From Tritrichomonas musculus (taxonomy: Eukaryota; Parabasalia; Tritrichomonadida; Tritrichomonadidae): a stretch of 64,000 nucleotides of DNA. A model generated the notes under the pieces. That model was not told the origin of the DNA. It did no database searches and worked only from the letters and a program-made list of their open reading frames with translations. The stretch covers positions 5,332,001 to 5,396,000 of the forward strand of contig JAPFFF010000012.1 in NCBI GenBank assembly GCA_039105265.1, read 5' to 3'. This document shows, one piece after another, positions 48,891 to 57,622 of the stretch. Both the position numbers and the translations under genes were made by a program. Position 1 is the first letter of the stretch. Each line of letters starts with the position of its first letter.

Positions 48891-51800
48891 TTATTCATTA
48901 AAATCAAAATTGAAAGAATTTGCGAACTCGCCAGACAAGACCACATCGACCAATTTTTCTAATTTTTCTTCATTTAAGAAGAGTGGCTGTGATCTTTTGT
49001 AGTCAATGTCTGTACATCCGTATTTGTCCAAGTAGAAAGTATCCAAATTTGCAGACAAAGAGCTGTTTATCAAGATGACTTTTGAAGCGAATTTTCCGAT
49101 AAACAAAATGACGGACGGTGACATTCTTGAAGTGTAGAAAGTAATTAAGAACTGCCTCATACTTTCAGCTTCACAAGACTGTAAGTTGCTCAGATTTTTC
49201 TCTTCTTCAACTTCAGGGCTATCGAGAACAACTTCGCCCGACATTTCGTCGTAATGGTTGATCAAGTAATTGTAATCAAAGAGGCTGAACATGTGAACTT
49301 TCGTTATCTGCTCAATTTGCAATTTGAAAGGCGACAAATAAAGACGAAGGAATTCTTTTGGCAAGCTCAAAAACGTGAATGGTTTGAATTCAAATTCGTC
49401 ACCTTTATCGACGTCGATTGTCTTGAATTTGACGTTGTAAAGAAGAGAAAGATTTGAAGGAGAAAGGATCTCATCCCAGTCAATCAGATTTACAATTGAA
49501 TTCGAAGAAGCATCGATATCCAAGAGAAAATGTTGAGCAAGACAACAACGACGTAAGAAGAGACAAATCAATTTTTCATCTTCATTGTTGTCGATGAAAT
49601 CGGAAACAATTTTCTTGAATATTTCTTCTTTTTTGTCTTCTTGTGTTTCAATTTCATCGGATTCAATCAGCGCTTTAATTAGACGTTGGAACAATGTCAT
49701 TCTTTGCTCTTCTTCTATCTCCGGTTTCTCGTAGATTCGATACGAATACCAGGCTGTCAAGAAGAGGTTTCTTGCAAGTAAAATGTTCTTCTCTGAATCG
49801 AGACAGTCAGGCAAACTTCTTAATCGAATCTCGAAAGTTGATATCAAAGAGCTGATTGATTTAATGAGCTCAATCAAAGTGCACTGAACGATATCTCCTT
49901 TCAAATCAAAGAAGCTAACAAACGTGAGACAAAAAGATCGAATTGAAACAATTGCACTTTTTGATAACGGTAAATCTTCATTCAATTCAAATGAATTCAA
50001 ATCTTTGAAGATAACAGTCTTCGGTATCATATCAAGTGATGGCAGAAGACAATTTTTCTTCGATCGATCAATTGGACAAGTGAATGGAATGTCTTTGACA
50101 CAGTCTGGATGAACAGAATGTTGACAAAGATTAAATTGAAGAACATAATTTGCACCTGCACTGCATCGTTTAAATTCTTTTGTTTCCATTTGTTTCAAGT
50201 ACTTTTCATGCTCTTTTCTCTGATATTTCTTCAAGATGTGGCTGTACTTTTTTGTCTTCTTTTTGGCCAATTTTTCATTAACAATATCTTCAGCCAATGA
50301 TCGATAAATAGCATCAATAAAGTTGCGTCTTTCAGCGAGCTGTTCTTCATCCAATCCTTCATTATTAGCAAATTCAGGAAAACTTTCTAAAATGGCTTGA
50401 ATCATTTGTTCTTTATCAATGTCATCTTCATTTTCTCCTTCTTCTTCTTCTTCAATATCGAATGTTTCATAATCATCAGCGATGTCATCAATTGCACGAC
50501 CTTCGCTGTCTTTGCTCACTTTAGGTGGCTTGTCTATAATGAAAGGAAACTTTGTTCGATACAAGTAAAGTGGATAAGTGAAAACTTGGTCTTTTTTATA
50601 CGTGGAACAAATTGAGCAAACTTCTTTGTCAACACCAAAAGGAGCACTGTTACTTACTGATGAAATTGCGTCAATTGAATCACTTCCTCTTTGATTGTAG
50701 TTTGCAATCATGTCTTTGTAATGATTCATTATATCGGCCTTCAATTTGTTTGCCTTTTTACGGTTTTCTACTTTGATGTCTTTTTCAGAATTTTCACTTT
50801 TGGTTGAACTTTCATCTTCCTTTTTCTCAATGGAATCAGTGTGAACATAAGATGACATTTGATGAAGAACATCATGACCAAGTTTGCCTTTCTCAAGAAG
50901 AACATCAATGAATGATTTCGGTTCGAGATCATTTGAACTAATTTTCATCTTAAGAAGAGAAACAAAAGTTTCTTTATTCAGTGTGCTTTCAATGATTGCA
51001 TTTCCGTTTTCATCGATGTGATAATTGAAAGCAATTCGCTTCAATTTGAAGATAAAATCAGCGAGATCATCATAATGAATTTCATTCAATGAGCAATTAG
51101 CAGAATTTGGCTGATGATCTTCATTGATGAATTTAGAAATTAAAATTAAAATGTTCATTGAAAGATGTTCATTTAATTGTGAGCTTTGTGATGGATTTCT
51201 AAGGGAATGATAAACGATAGCCAAGACGGTTGGTGTGAACAAAAACTGCTTTAAATTAATCTTTAATTCATTGTTGTTGTCAACGTTGTTATTTTGTGTA
51301 GCTTTGAAGAAAAACGTTTCTTCAGATTCAAATGTTGGCAATGAAAGAAGTTTGCTTGGTTCTTTAGAGATCGAATTGTTCATGATTGCCATTTGGTCGT
51401 TGATTGGATTTATTGCAGAAATGTTATTGAATTCAATGTTATCTTTCAAATAGAAGAGGCTTTCTTGTTTGTTTGATTTCAATGGAGAATTTTCATCATT
51501 TTTTTCTTCTTCTTCAGTTGTTTCAGTCTTCTTTAACGTGTCTGCAACACTCATTAAAATGTCATTGAAAATTAAACTCGAATCACTATCTTCGGTTGGA
51601 CTGTAGTCATTTAACTGATCTAACTGGTCAATTGAATGAATTCCTTTCTTTAAGGAAAAGATGATTTGTTCTCTAACAAATTCATTCCCATCGAAGTGAT
51701 ACAAATTACGTTCAACAACCAACAAAAGTGACAAATACAAGAAACTGAAAAACATTTGCTTTTGTTTTTCACTGACATTTTCATCTTCATAATCATAACC

Positions 51801-53564
51801 AGCAAAGTCATCGAAAATGCCAAGTTCACGAGCAAGTTCAAAAGCAAAGAATTCTTTCAATCCGAACTCATCATTTGCAGAATTTTCTTCTCCATGAAGA
51901 CCAATTAGCAATTGAAAAATTGGAACAAATTTATTGTATGAATAAGATGCCATGTCTGTCTTATTGAGTATAGCATGCACCAAATCCAGTCCTTCATTTA
52001 TTGTGGGAACAATGCACTGCTTATTACAGATGAATGAAAGAATTGACTTCAATGTGACAATTCCAAGCTTTACCCTCAAATTTTGGAACTTTTTCAATGA
52101 AAATAAACGTGCAATTTTAACTCTGCACAATTCATCCATCCTGAAAAGTGTCACCAACGACTCATACAATGGAAATGAAAAGAAGAAGGACGCCCCATTA
52201 TGGAACGATTTATAATTAGAGTCATTTTTGTCAGAAATTTCTTTTTGTTCGAAGAAACGAGAAACGAATTTGTCATTTTCGTTTTCTTCACTTTTTCTGA
52301 CATCGATTGAATTCAAACCGATCAAAAATATTTCTGACATGTCGGTTAACTTGTCAAGCTGATCGAACAAACTGTCAAGTTTAAGTGTCGGTTTGTTTTT
52401 GAATGCCTTGAAGACAAGGTAGAAGCAAATTTTGAAATGAAAAACGGAGAAATAATCAAATCTGTCAGTACAATTCAAGAAAGAATCAACAATGATTGTA
52501 TCATTTTTATTATCTTCTGTTCCAAGGCTTCCACAAGAGAGGATCTTGTTCATTAAGTTGTCGAAAAAGTGCTGAGTCTCTTCATTCGGCTGAATGTCGG
52601 ACGCTTTTCTCATTCGATTTGCAATTGTGTTCAGTAAAGAAGGAAGATCAGTATAACTTGAATCTTTAACGAACTTAAAAAGTTCTTTAAAATAAGAAAT
52701 AGTGTTTGTACCAAATTTCACCCAATCCCAATTGAATTTTTCAATGCTGTATCGCATGCAATGAGAAGAAAAACAATGAAACCAAAAACGATTCCAAACT
52801 CCATAAGAAACAGCTTCTTTCCCTTTGCTCATGATTGTTGGAGTATCTTGAACAATTTTGTTTTCAATAATGTTAAATGAAATTTTTGAGAAGTTCCTTA
52901 TGAAAAGTTGATCGTTAACGAGTCCACCACAAAGTTGCTGTAAACTAGAATTGAAAACAGAGCTATATTCAACAAGACCTTGCATGAGATCTTCAAGGTC
53001 AAATCTTTCTGTTAACGATATTGAAATTAATCGTCGAAATCCATCGCCAAATTTGAGAAATGAGGATACAAATTGTAAAATATGAGTGGCGTTTTCTGAG
53101 TGATCGGTAGTAAAATGTTTAAGGGACATAAAGGCTGCTTTGAAAATTAGGTCGGTTAGAGTTGTTCTTAATTTTTCATCTAAATAATTCTCAGGGCACT
53201 CATTGTCAGCAAGACCATGATGCTTTGAGCAAAATCCACATTTTTTCCAATGAATTGGGTCACCACAATCGCAATTTCCACGCGTTTTATTAATGACATA
53301 TTGATGGCCTTCATGATTGCCATTAAGGAAGCAAGGAACGCAAATACAGGATTCAGTGAGAACCCCACAATCACGGCAATAAATGCATACTTGAGTCTCT
53401 GTCCATTCGGTTTGGCAAGTTGACATATGAGCATTTTTAAGATGGTAGGAGTAAAAATCTTGATAAGAGTCAAATTCTGAAATTGAAACAATTATATTTT
53501 GACTTGCTTCGATTGCTCTAGAAGGATCTGAAATAAAAAGGGCCTCAAGAGTTTCAAAATCCAT
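48891..53564 (-). CDS. UBR-type E3 ubiquitin ligase (UBR box and RING-H2)
   Basis: 1557 residues. I chose the ATG at 53564 because the longer open frame upstream is low-complexity and begins without ATG. A UBR box lies at about 50-114 (CQTEW, VCIYCRDCGVL, CVPCFLNGNHEGH, GNCDCGDPIHWKKCGFC), with the Cys/His set that binds basic N-terminal residues in UBR1-type N-recognins. A long helical middle with acidic, Asn-rich linkers follows. Near the C-terminus lies a RING-H2 split by an acidic insertion (VCSICSTYKKD; then LCQHSVHPDCVKDIPFTCPID), and then a helical cap. The layout matches UBR1/UBR2: a cytosolic enzyme that ubiquitinates proteins with destabilising N-termini (N-degron pathway). I did not detect the ClpS-like domain. 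It is transcribed in the same direction as the E3 gene at 53871, with 306 bp between them. Confidence 0.9.
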   Translation of the reverse strand: MDFETLEALFISDPSRAIEASQNIIVSISEFDSYQDFYSYHLKNAHMSTCQTEWTETQVCIYCRDCGVLTESCICVPCFLNGNHEGHQYVINKTRGNCDCGDPIHWKKCGFCSKHHGLADNECPENYLDEKLRTTLTDLIFKAAFMSLKHFTTDHSENATHILQFVSSFLKFGDGFRRLISISLTERFDLEDLMQGLVEYSSVFNSSLQQLCGGLVNDQLFIRNFSKISFNIIENKIVQDTPTIMSKGKEAVSYGVWNRFWFHCFSSHCMRYSIEKFNWDWVKFGTNTISYFKELFKFVKDSSYTDLPSLLNTIANRMRKASDIQPNEETQHFFDNLMNKILSCGSLGTEDNKNDTIIVDSFLNCTDRFDYFSVFHFKICFYLVFKAFKNKPTLKLDSLFDQLDKLTDMSEIFLIGLNSIDVRKSEENENDKFVSRFFEQKEISDKNDSNYKSFHNGASFFFSFPLYESLVTLFRMDELCRVKIARLFSLKKFQNLRVKLGIVTLKSILSFICNKQCIVPTINEGLDLVHAILNKTDMASYSYNKFVPIFQLLIGLHGEENSANDEFGLKEFFAFELARELGIFDDFAGYDYEDENVSEKQKQMFFSFLYLSLLLVVERNLYHFDGNEFVREQIIFSLKKGIHSIDQLDQLNDYSPTEDSDSSLIFNDILMSVADTLKKTETTEEEEKNDENSPLKSNKQESLFYLKDNIEFNNISAINPINDQMAIMNNSISKEPSKLLSLPTFESEETFFFKATQNNNVDNNNELKINLKQFLFTPTVLAIVYHSLRNPSQSSQLNEHLSMNILILISKFINEDHQPNSANCSLNEIHYDDLADFIFKLKRIAFNYHIDENGNAIIESTLNKETFVSLLKMKISSNDLEPKSFIDVLLEKGKLGHDVLHQMSSYVHTDSIEKKEDESSTKSENSEKDIKVENRKKANKLKADIMNHYKDMIANYNQRGSDSIDAISSVSNSAPFGVDKEVCSICSTYKKDQVFTYPLYLYRTKFPFIIDKPPKVSKDSEGRAIDDIADDYETFDIEEEEEGENEDDIDKEQMIQAILESFPEFANNEGLDEEQLAERRNFIDAIYRSLAEDIVNEKLAKKKTKKYSHILKKYQRKEHEKYLKQMETKEFKRCSAGANYVLQFNLCQHSVHPDCVKDIPFTCPIDRSKKNCLLPSLDMIPKTVIFKDLNSFELNEDLPLSKSAIVSIRSFCLTFVSFFDLKGDIVQCTLIELIKSISSLISTFEIRLRSLPDCLDSEKNILLARNLFLTAWYSYRIYEKPEIEEEQRMTLFQRLIKALIESDEIETQEDKKEEIFKKIVSDFIDNNEDEKLICLFLRRCCLAQHFLLDIDASSNSIVNLIDWDEILSPSNLSLLYNVKFKTIDVDKGDEFEFKPFTFLSLPKEFLRLYLSPFKLQIEQITKVHMFSLFDYNYLINHYDEMSGEVVLDSPEVEEEKNLSNLQSCEAESMRQFLITFYTSRMSPSVILFIGKFASKVILINSSLSANLDTFYLDKYGCTDIDYKRSQPLFLNEEKLEKLVDVVLSGEFANSFNFDFNE

Positions 53565-53870
53565 TATAAAGAAATGTAAAATTTTTGTAGAAAACAAAAT
53601 TCTATGTGTTCTCACAATATTTTCAATATAATCACAAGATTTTGAAAAATTTAATTCAATTTTTTTGAAAGGATTTTCAAAAAAAAAAAAAAAAAAAAAT
53701 GAACTGAAAATTTTCGGAAAAGTGCGTAAAAAAAAATTTATTAAATTTTGCAATAAATAATACAAATTCTGAACTTTGCAATTATTCAATTTCGAAGATT
53801 GTCATAAGTTGACAATATCAGAATTGCATATTCATTCTTTACATTTTACATTTATGAGAGCATAAAATAT
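53565..53870. other. Spacer between two E3 ligase genes
   Basis: 306 bp. It has an A run (about 53681-53699), and several short T-rich stretches on the coding strand. It probably holds the UBR gene's promoter. No clear initiator is seen. Confidence 0.45.
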
Positions 53871-55406
53871 TTATTTTTTATTTAGCATAGCATCTTCTTT
53901 CTCTTGTCTGCATAGCACACAGTAGGCAGTTATTGTTCTCTGGCCATTTTGAGCATGATGGCCGAATTTGCAATGACCGTTGCAAGGCGGATATGGCGGA
54001 TGAAGGTCCTTGCGTGCTGAATGGCATGGCTCGCAAAAATAGGTTGTACCAAAGCAGAACCAAATTGACGGGCTGCAGCAAAACATGCATTTTATAACCA
54101 TTCCTGTCTCTCCGTGTTTTGGGCAGATTTGTCCGACAAATTCCTGGTTGCATGACAAGCAAACGTGAGGACCTTTATGGCTGTTTTCATCGTCATTTCC
54201 GCAGTCTTTATGTCCTGCATAATAAGGATCACCACATTTATCACACAGGTAAAACACAAAGAAGTCACGTGCATATTTCAATGGCTGGTTGAAGTAGTCT
54301 GGATCATTTTTGTTCTTGACGTGATCCGGCTCATTTTCAGTGTCTTCAATTTTCATCCTCATTGCAATCATTTCCTCAATCTTGTTGTTAACGTCAATCC
54401 ACTTCTGCGCTACATTTTGGACACATTCGTGATATGGAACACACTGACATGTGAAGTCAAAATTGCATCGAGGAATGTGAATTCTCCCTTTGAGATCCAA
54501 TCCTTGGTAAAGGATCTCAAGGCAACTTTTGTGGACCGGATGGCCACATTTCATCAAAACTGATGGACTGGTGGTGCATGAATCATGGCATATCACGCAG
54601 TAGGCAACTTTTTGAGAGCAAAGTGCACAGCCAAAATGATTTTGTTCATTTTTCAAACCACAGCAGGCATGTCCGCACTCACAAACATGCATACAAGCTT
54701 GTGAAAGGTAATTCTGACAATCTTGCCGCCAGCAAACTCGGTGGCAAGCATCTTTGTTACGACATCCAATGGCAGGATATTCTTGACAAAAGCGACAAAT
54801 GATGTCATCGTCTAGTAATTTTTGTTCATCACATGTAAAGCCTTCGTGAAATGGTATTGATTTACATTTTGCACAGAAATTGGTTTGGCATATTGGACAT
54901 GTAACACGATATTGTCGCAGATATTCAAGAGCTTCTGGTCGTATCTTTTCCCCTTTGAGATCAACTGTAATTTGGGCTACAGATCCAGGTTCAAGAATAA
55001 AATCGGCTTTGCATTTTGGACATATTACAATTGATGAACCAAATTGACTTGCAAATCTATCTGTTATTATTTTTGTATAGTTTGGATCTATTTTATCAAT
55101 TTCATTATCATTAAGAGGACGAGAACAAATTGGACAGTGCAATTCATAATTAGTTTCGATATTGATTTGAATAGCTGTTAATCTTCGTAAACATTTGATA
55201 CAAAATGAATGTTTACATGAAAGTTCAATTGTTTGATTTTGGTCTAATATCGGTTTATTACAAGAAGCGCAAAAATACGGTGAATCTAAATAGATCTTTT
55301 CATCTGTTTGCGTGTTTATATCTCTCTGATTAAGGAAAAATAAACGTTTTTTACGTGCATGCTCCCAATCACCTAGGCTTTTGTATCCAGTGAACTGAGT
55401 GTCCAT
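53871..55406 (-). CDS. E3 ubiquitin ligase joining RING-IBR to a MYCBP2-type RING-Cys-relay module
   Basis: 511 residues from the ATG at 55406; the frame is open further upstream only from a TTG. Residues about 45-105 form a RING (FCASCNKPI, SCKHSFCIKCL, CPICSRPL). About 125-205 form an IBR-like pair (ICPKCKADF; VTCPICQTNFCAKCKSIPFHEGFTC). A Cys-rich linker leads to a second RING-like site (YCVICHDSC, KCGHPVHKSC). From about 385 the text matches the tandem-cysteine domain of MYCBP2/PHR1: FYLCDKCGDPYYAGHKDC, QICPKHGETG, KCMFCCSPSIWFCFGTTYFC, CHS. The two relay cysteines (MYCBP2 C4520 and C4572) correspond to C402 and C451. F452, F457 and H462 are also kept; the MYCBP2 base E4534 falls on a Pro/His pair. 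It should therefore form a ubiquitin thioester. The substrate is unknown. Confidence 0.88.
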   Translation of the reverse strand: MDTQFTGYKSLGDWEHARKKRLFFLNQRDINTQTDEKIYLDSPYFCASCNKPILDQNQTIELSCKHSFCIKCLRRLTAIQINIETNYELHCPICSRPLNDNEIDKIDPNYTKIITDRFASQFGSSIVICPKCKADFILEPGSVAQITVDLKGEKIRPEALEYLRQYRVTCPICQTNFCAKCKSIPFHEGFTCDEQKLLDDDIICRFCQEYPAIGCRNKDACHRVCWRQDCQNYLSQACMHVCECGHACCGLKNEQNHFGCALCSQKVAYCVICHDSCTTSPSVLMKCGHPVHKSCLEILYQGLDLKGRIHIPRCNFDFTCQCVPYHECVQNVAQKWIDVNNKIEEMIAMRMKIEDTENEPDHVKNKNDPDYFNQPLKYARDFFVFYLCDKCGDPYYAGHKDCGNDDENSHKGPHVCLSCNQEFVGQICPKHGETGMVIKCMFCCSPSIWFCFGTTYFCEPCHSARKDLHPPYPPCNGHCKFGHHAQNGQRTITAYCVLCRQEKEDAMLNKK

Positions 55407-55898
55407 TTTCGACTTTTTGTAAAAAGCTGTCACTTTTTTTGGACATAAAACTGCTTTTTTATTTAGTATTTTATTCAAAGATTTGTGTTGAAGTATCCAA
55501 AAAATTTTTTATTGGATACTTTATTTTTCCTTTAATAAACTCATTAATATCAGAAAAAAAGCAATAATAAATGTCTTAAACACCTACTATTCTGAATTTT
55601 TAAAAAACCTCTCAAATATGAATTATAAACTTTTCAAATTCACTAAGAATGATTTTGACCAAGAAGATCAACATTTGAAATAAAAAATAAAATTCAATGT
55701 AAATTTGGAGCGATATAATTGGTCAAACGAAATATACATTCAAAATAATCAATGAAAATTGAAAGGTGTATCCAAGATTGAATTAAAGTGTCCATTTTGG
55801 CTATTTTGGATACTCAAATTCTCTCAAAAAATAACGAACAAAAATGAGTATCCATTGGATACTTTTTGAATACAAACTCGTTTGGACACAAAAGCCTA
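55374..55898. mobile_element. Putative 525-bp MITE overlapping the 5' end of the E3 gene
   Basis: The ends are inverted: TAGGCTTTTGTATCCA from 55374 and TAGGCTTTTGTGTCCA read leftward from 55898. After each, 9 bp on, a second related motif follows (GTGTCCA; GTATTCA). More GTATCCA-type motifs are scattered inside. A TA target site at each end would fit the other elements in the window. The left end lies within the coding region: the ATG at 55406 and about ten codons would come from the element. The call rests on 15 of 16 matching bases plus equal spacing, so it is suggestive rather than proven. Confidence 0.5.
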
Positions 55899-56012
55899 GA
55901 ATCACTCATTTTTTTTAAAAAATTTTGATATGACAAATATTCTCTGAATTTTGATTATAACTTTTTGTGAGATTCACTCACAAAAAATTAAGAGGAAAAT
56001 TCTAAATCTCTA

Positions 56013-56530
56013 GGGGGTTTTCGAAAAAAATACTTTTTGCTTAAAAAATAAAGTTTTTCCGAAAAAACTACTTTTTTCAGAAAACGTTTTGAATGATTTT
56101 TGATCGTCTGGCCAAATAAATTCACAAAAATGTTTCCAAAAAATCAACTTTTTTCTGAAAAAATGTATTTTTTTCGAAAAAACTTTTTTTTTCGAAAAAC
56201 CCCTTCTAAATGGAAATTTTTTTTTTGTAAAATAATGAAGACGATAAAATAATTATTGTTTACAAATGAAAATATCTTTCGATAATCAATTATATGTGTC
56301 CTTATTTAATTTTTGCAAAAGAAAAATCGATATTTAATAGGAGTTTTTCGAAAAAAAAAGTTTTTTCGAAAAAAATACAATTTTTCTGAAAAAAGTTGAT
56401 TTTTTGGAAACATTTTTGTGAATTTATTTGGCCGTACGATCAAAAATCATTCAAAACGTTTTCCGAAAAATCTACTTTTTTCGGAAAAACTTTATTTTTT
56501 AAGCAAAAAGTATTTTTTTCGAAAAACCCC
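56013..56530. mobile_element. 518-bp foldback element with arms of about 192 bp
   Basis: The left arm (56013-56204) and right arm (56339-56530) are inverted copies with roughly 90% identity, separated by about 134 bp. Each arm is itself palindromic at its ends (GGGGTTTTTCGAAAA, then TTTTCGAAAAACCCC). TA flanks the whole (56011-56012, 56531-56532). It has no gene. Such long inverted arms define foldback-type elements; the TA duplication suggests mobilisation by a Tc1/mariner-type transposase. It ends 52 bp before the ATG of the GTPase gene, so it sits in that gene's promoter. Confidence 0.85.
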
Positions 56531-56582
56531 TAATGTATATTTCTGCCCTTTTGAAATAATATTTTCATTAAATAAAGCATCA

Positions 56583-57242
56583 ATGAAAGTAAAAAAAACA
56601 AAGAAAATTAAAAAATCATTCAACTGCTTTCTTTGTGGCGACAACAACATTGGTAAAAAGACATTGCTTTATACTTATAAAAATTGCAAAATCCCAGATG
56701 AAGAGGCGAAAAAGTATTTGTTCAATGAGTATAGTTATTGCACAATTGATGTTTTTGTTGATAATTTTGAAATTAAAATGAAAACATTCATGCTATCTGG
56801 AGCAGACAATTATTATACCCACAGAAGATCTGAACAATTGGCCAATGATGCTACAATTTTTTGCTTCTCTTTAGTTAATGAGTTCTCATTCAAAAAAATT
56901 AGAAATGAATATTTTCGTGAATTCGTGGAATGGTCTGTAAAAAAGCCATGCATATTAGTTGGCTTCAAAAAAGATAAAAGAGATCTGAATCTTAAAAATA
57001 ATATAAGAGAAAACAATAATGAACCTTACTTTTGTGAAGATAATGACATAATAACAACAGAAATGGGTGAAAAATTGAAAAAAGAAATTGGAGCTTCTGC
57101 TTATATTGAATGCTCATCTTTTAATATCATTAATGTTCATGAAGTTTTTGAAGAAGCTTCTCGTGCAATTTTACAGGCATCTATTGATACTGATACAAGT
57201 AATGATCAAATTAATGATCATTCATGTTGTTCTATATTTTAA
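56583..57242 (+). CDS. Divergent Rho-family small GTPase
   Basis: 219 residues. I chose the ATG at 56583 because the longer upstream frame lies in the foldback element. The P-loop is GDNNIGKKT (19-27). The switch II region reads LSGADNYY instead of DTAGQE, so the Asp of G3 and the catalytic Gln are not in place. G4 reads GFKKD (normally TKxD), and G5 is ECSS. The segment EMGEKLKKEIGASAYIECSS is typical of Rho/Rac proteins. The chain ends in CSIF, a CaaX box for prenylation. It is probably attached to membranes and involved in cytoskeleton or vesicle control. With these changes GTP hydrolysis is likely weak or absent. A TCATTA initiator-like motif precedes the ATG, just after the transposon end. 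Confidence 0.85.
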   Translation: MKVKKTKKIKKSFNCFLCGDNNIGKKTLLYTYKNCKIPDEEAKKYLFNEYSYCTIDVFVDNFEIKMKTFMLSGADNYYTHRRSEQLANDATIFCFSLVNEFSFKKIRNEYFREFVEWSVKKPCILVGFKKDKRDLNLKNNIRENNNEPYFCEDNDIITTEMGEKLKKEIGASAYIECSSFNIINVHEVFEEASRAILQASIDTDTSNDQINDHSCCSIF

Positions 57243-57622
57243 CAAAAATTAAATGCATGTATTTTACTTTGAGAATGCAAATTATTGTAAATGAAACTTG
57301 TTTTTTAAATATATCAAAACTAATTAATATGATATTTTAAATTTTTATAGAAAAACTTTTTTTTAACATAAAAATACTTTTAAAATTGGCATTTTCATCA
57401 AAACTGGACCTTATGACCAATATATTTTTGATGGAAAACAATATAACGGAGAAAAATGCAAATAGTAAATTATATCATTTTACTGATTTAAAGTAATCTT
57501 ATATTTGATTATAAATTTCAACTTGTGATCGATTATTTTTAAAAAAAAGTGGGGCAAAATCTTTCGTTATTAAACTTTTTCAGAGCTTGCCACTATTGAA
57601 ATTTTTTTTTTTAATATTTCAG
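57243..57622. other. Intergenic region with a coding scrap
   Basis: 380 bp between two genes on the same strand. 57376-57465 reads as 29 well-formed codons (FIKTGPYDQYIFDGKQYNG, and so on) ending in a stop, but without a start. It may be the last remnant of a lost gene. The remainder is AT-rich. Confidence 0.35.

Noticed and set aside
53565-53789. N-terminal extension of the UBR ligase by 75 codons
   Set aside because: The extension is low-complexity, includes a Phe run from the A homopolymer and does not begin with ATG; the ATG at 53564 fits better.
56418-56582. N-terminal extension of the Rho-like GTPase by 55 codons
   Set aside because: These codons lie in the right arm of the foldback element and in the spacer; GTPases of this family start close to the P-loop.
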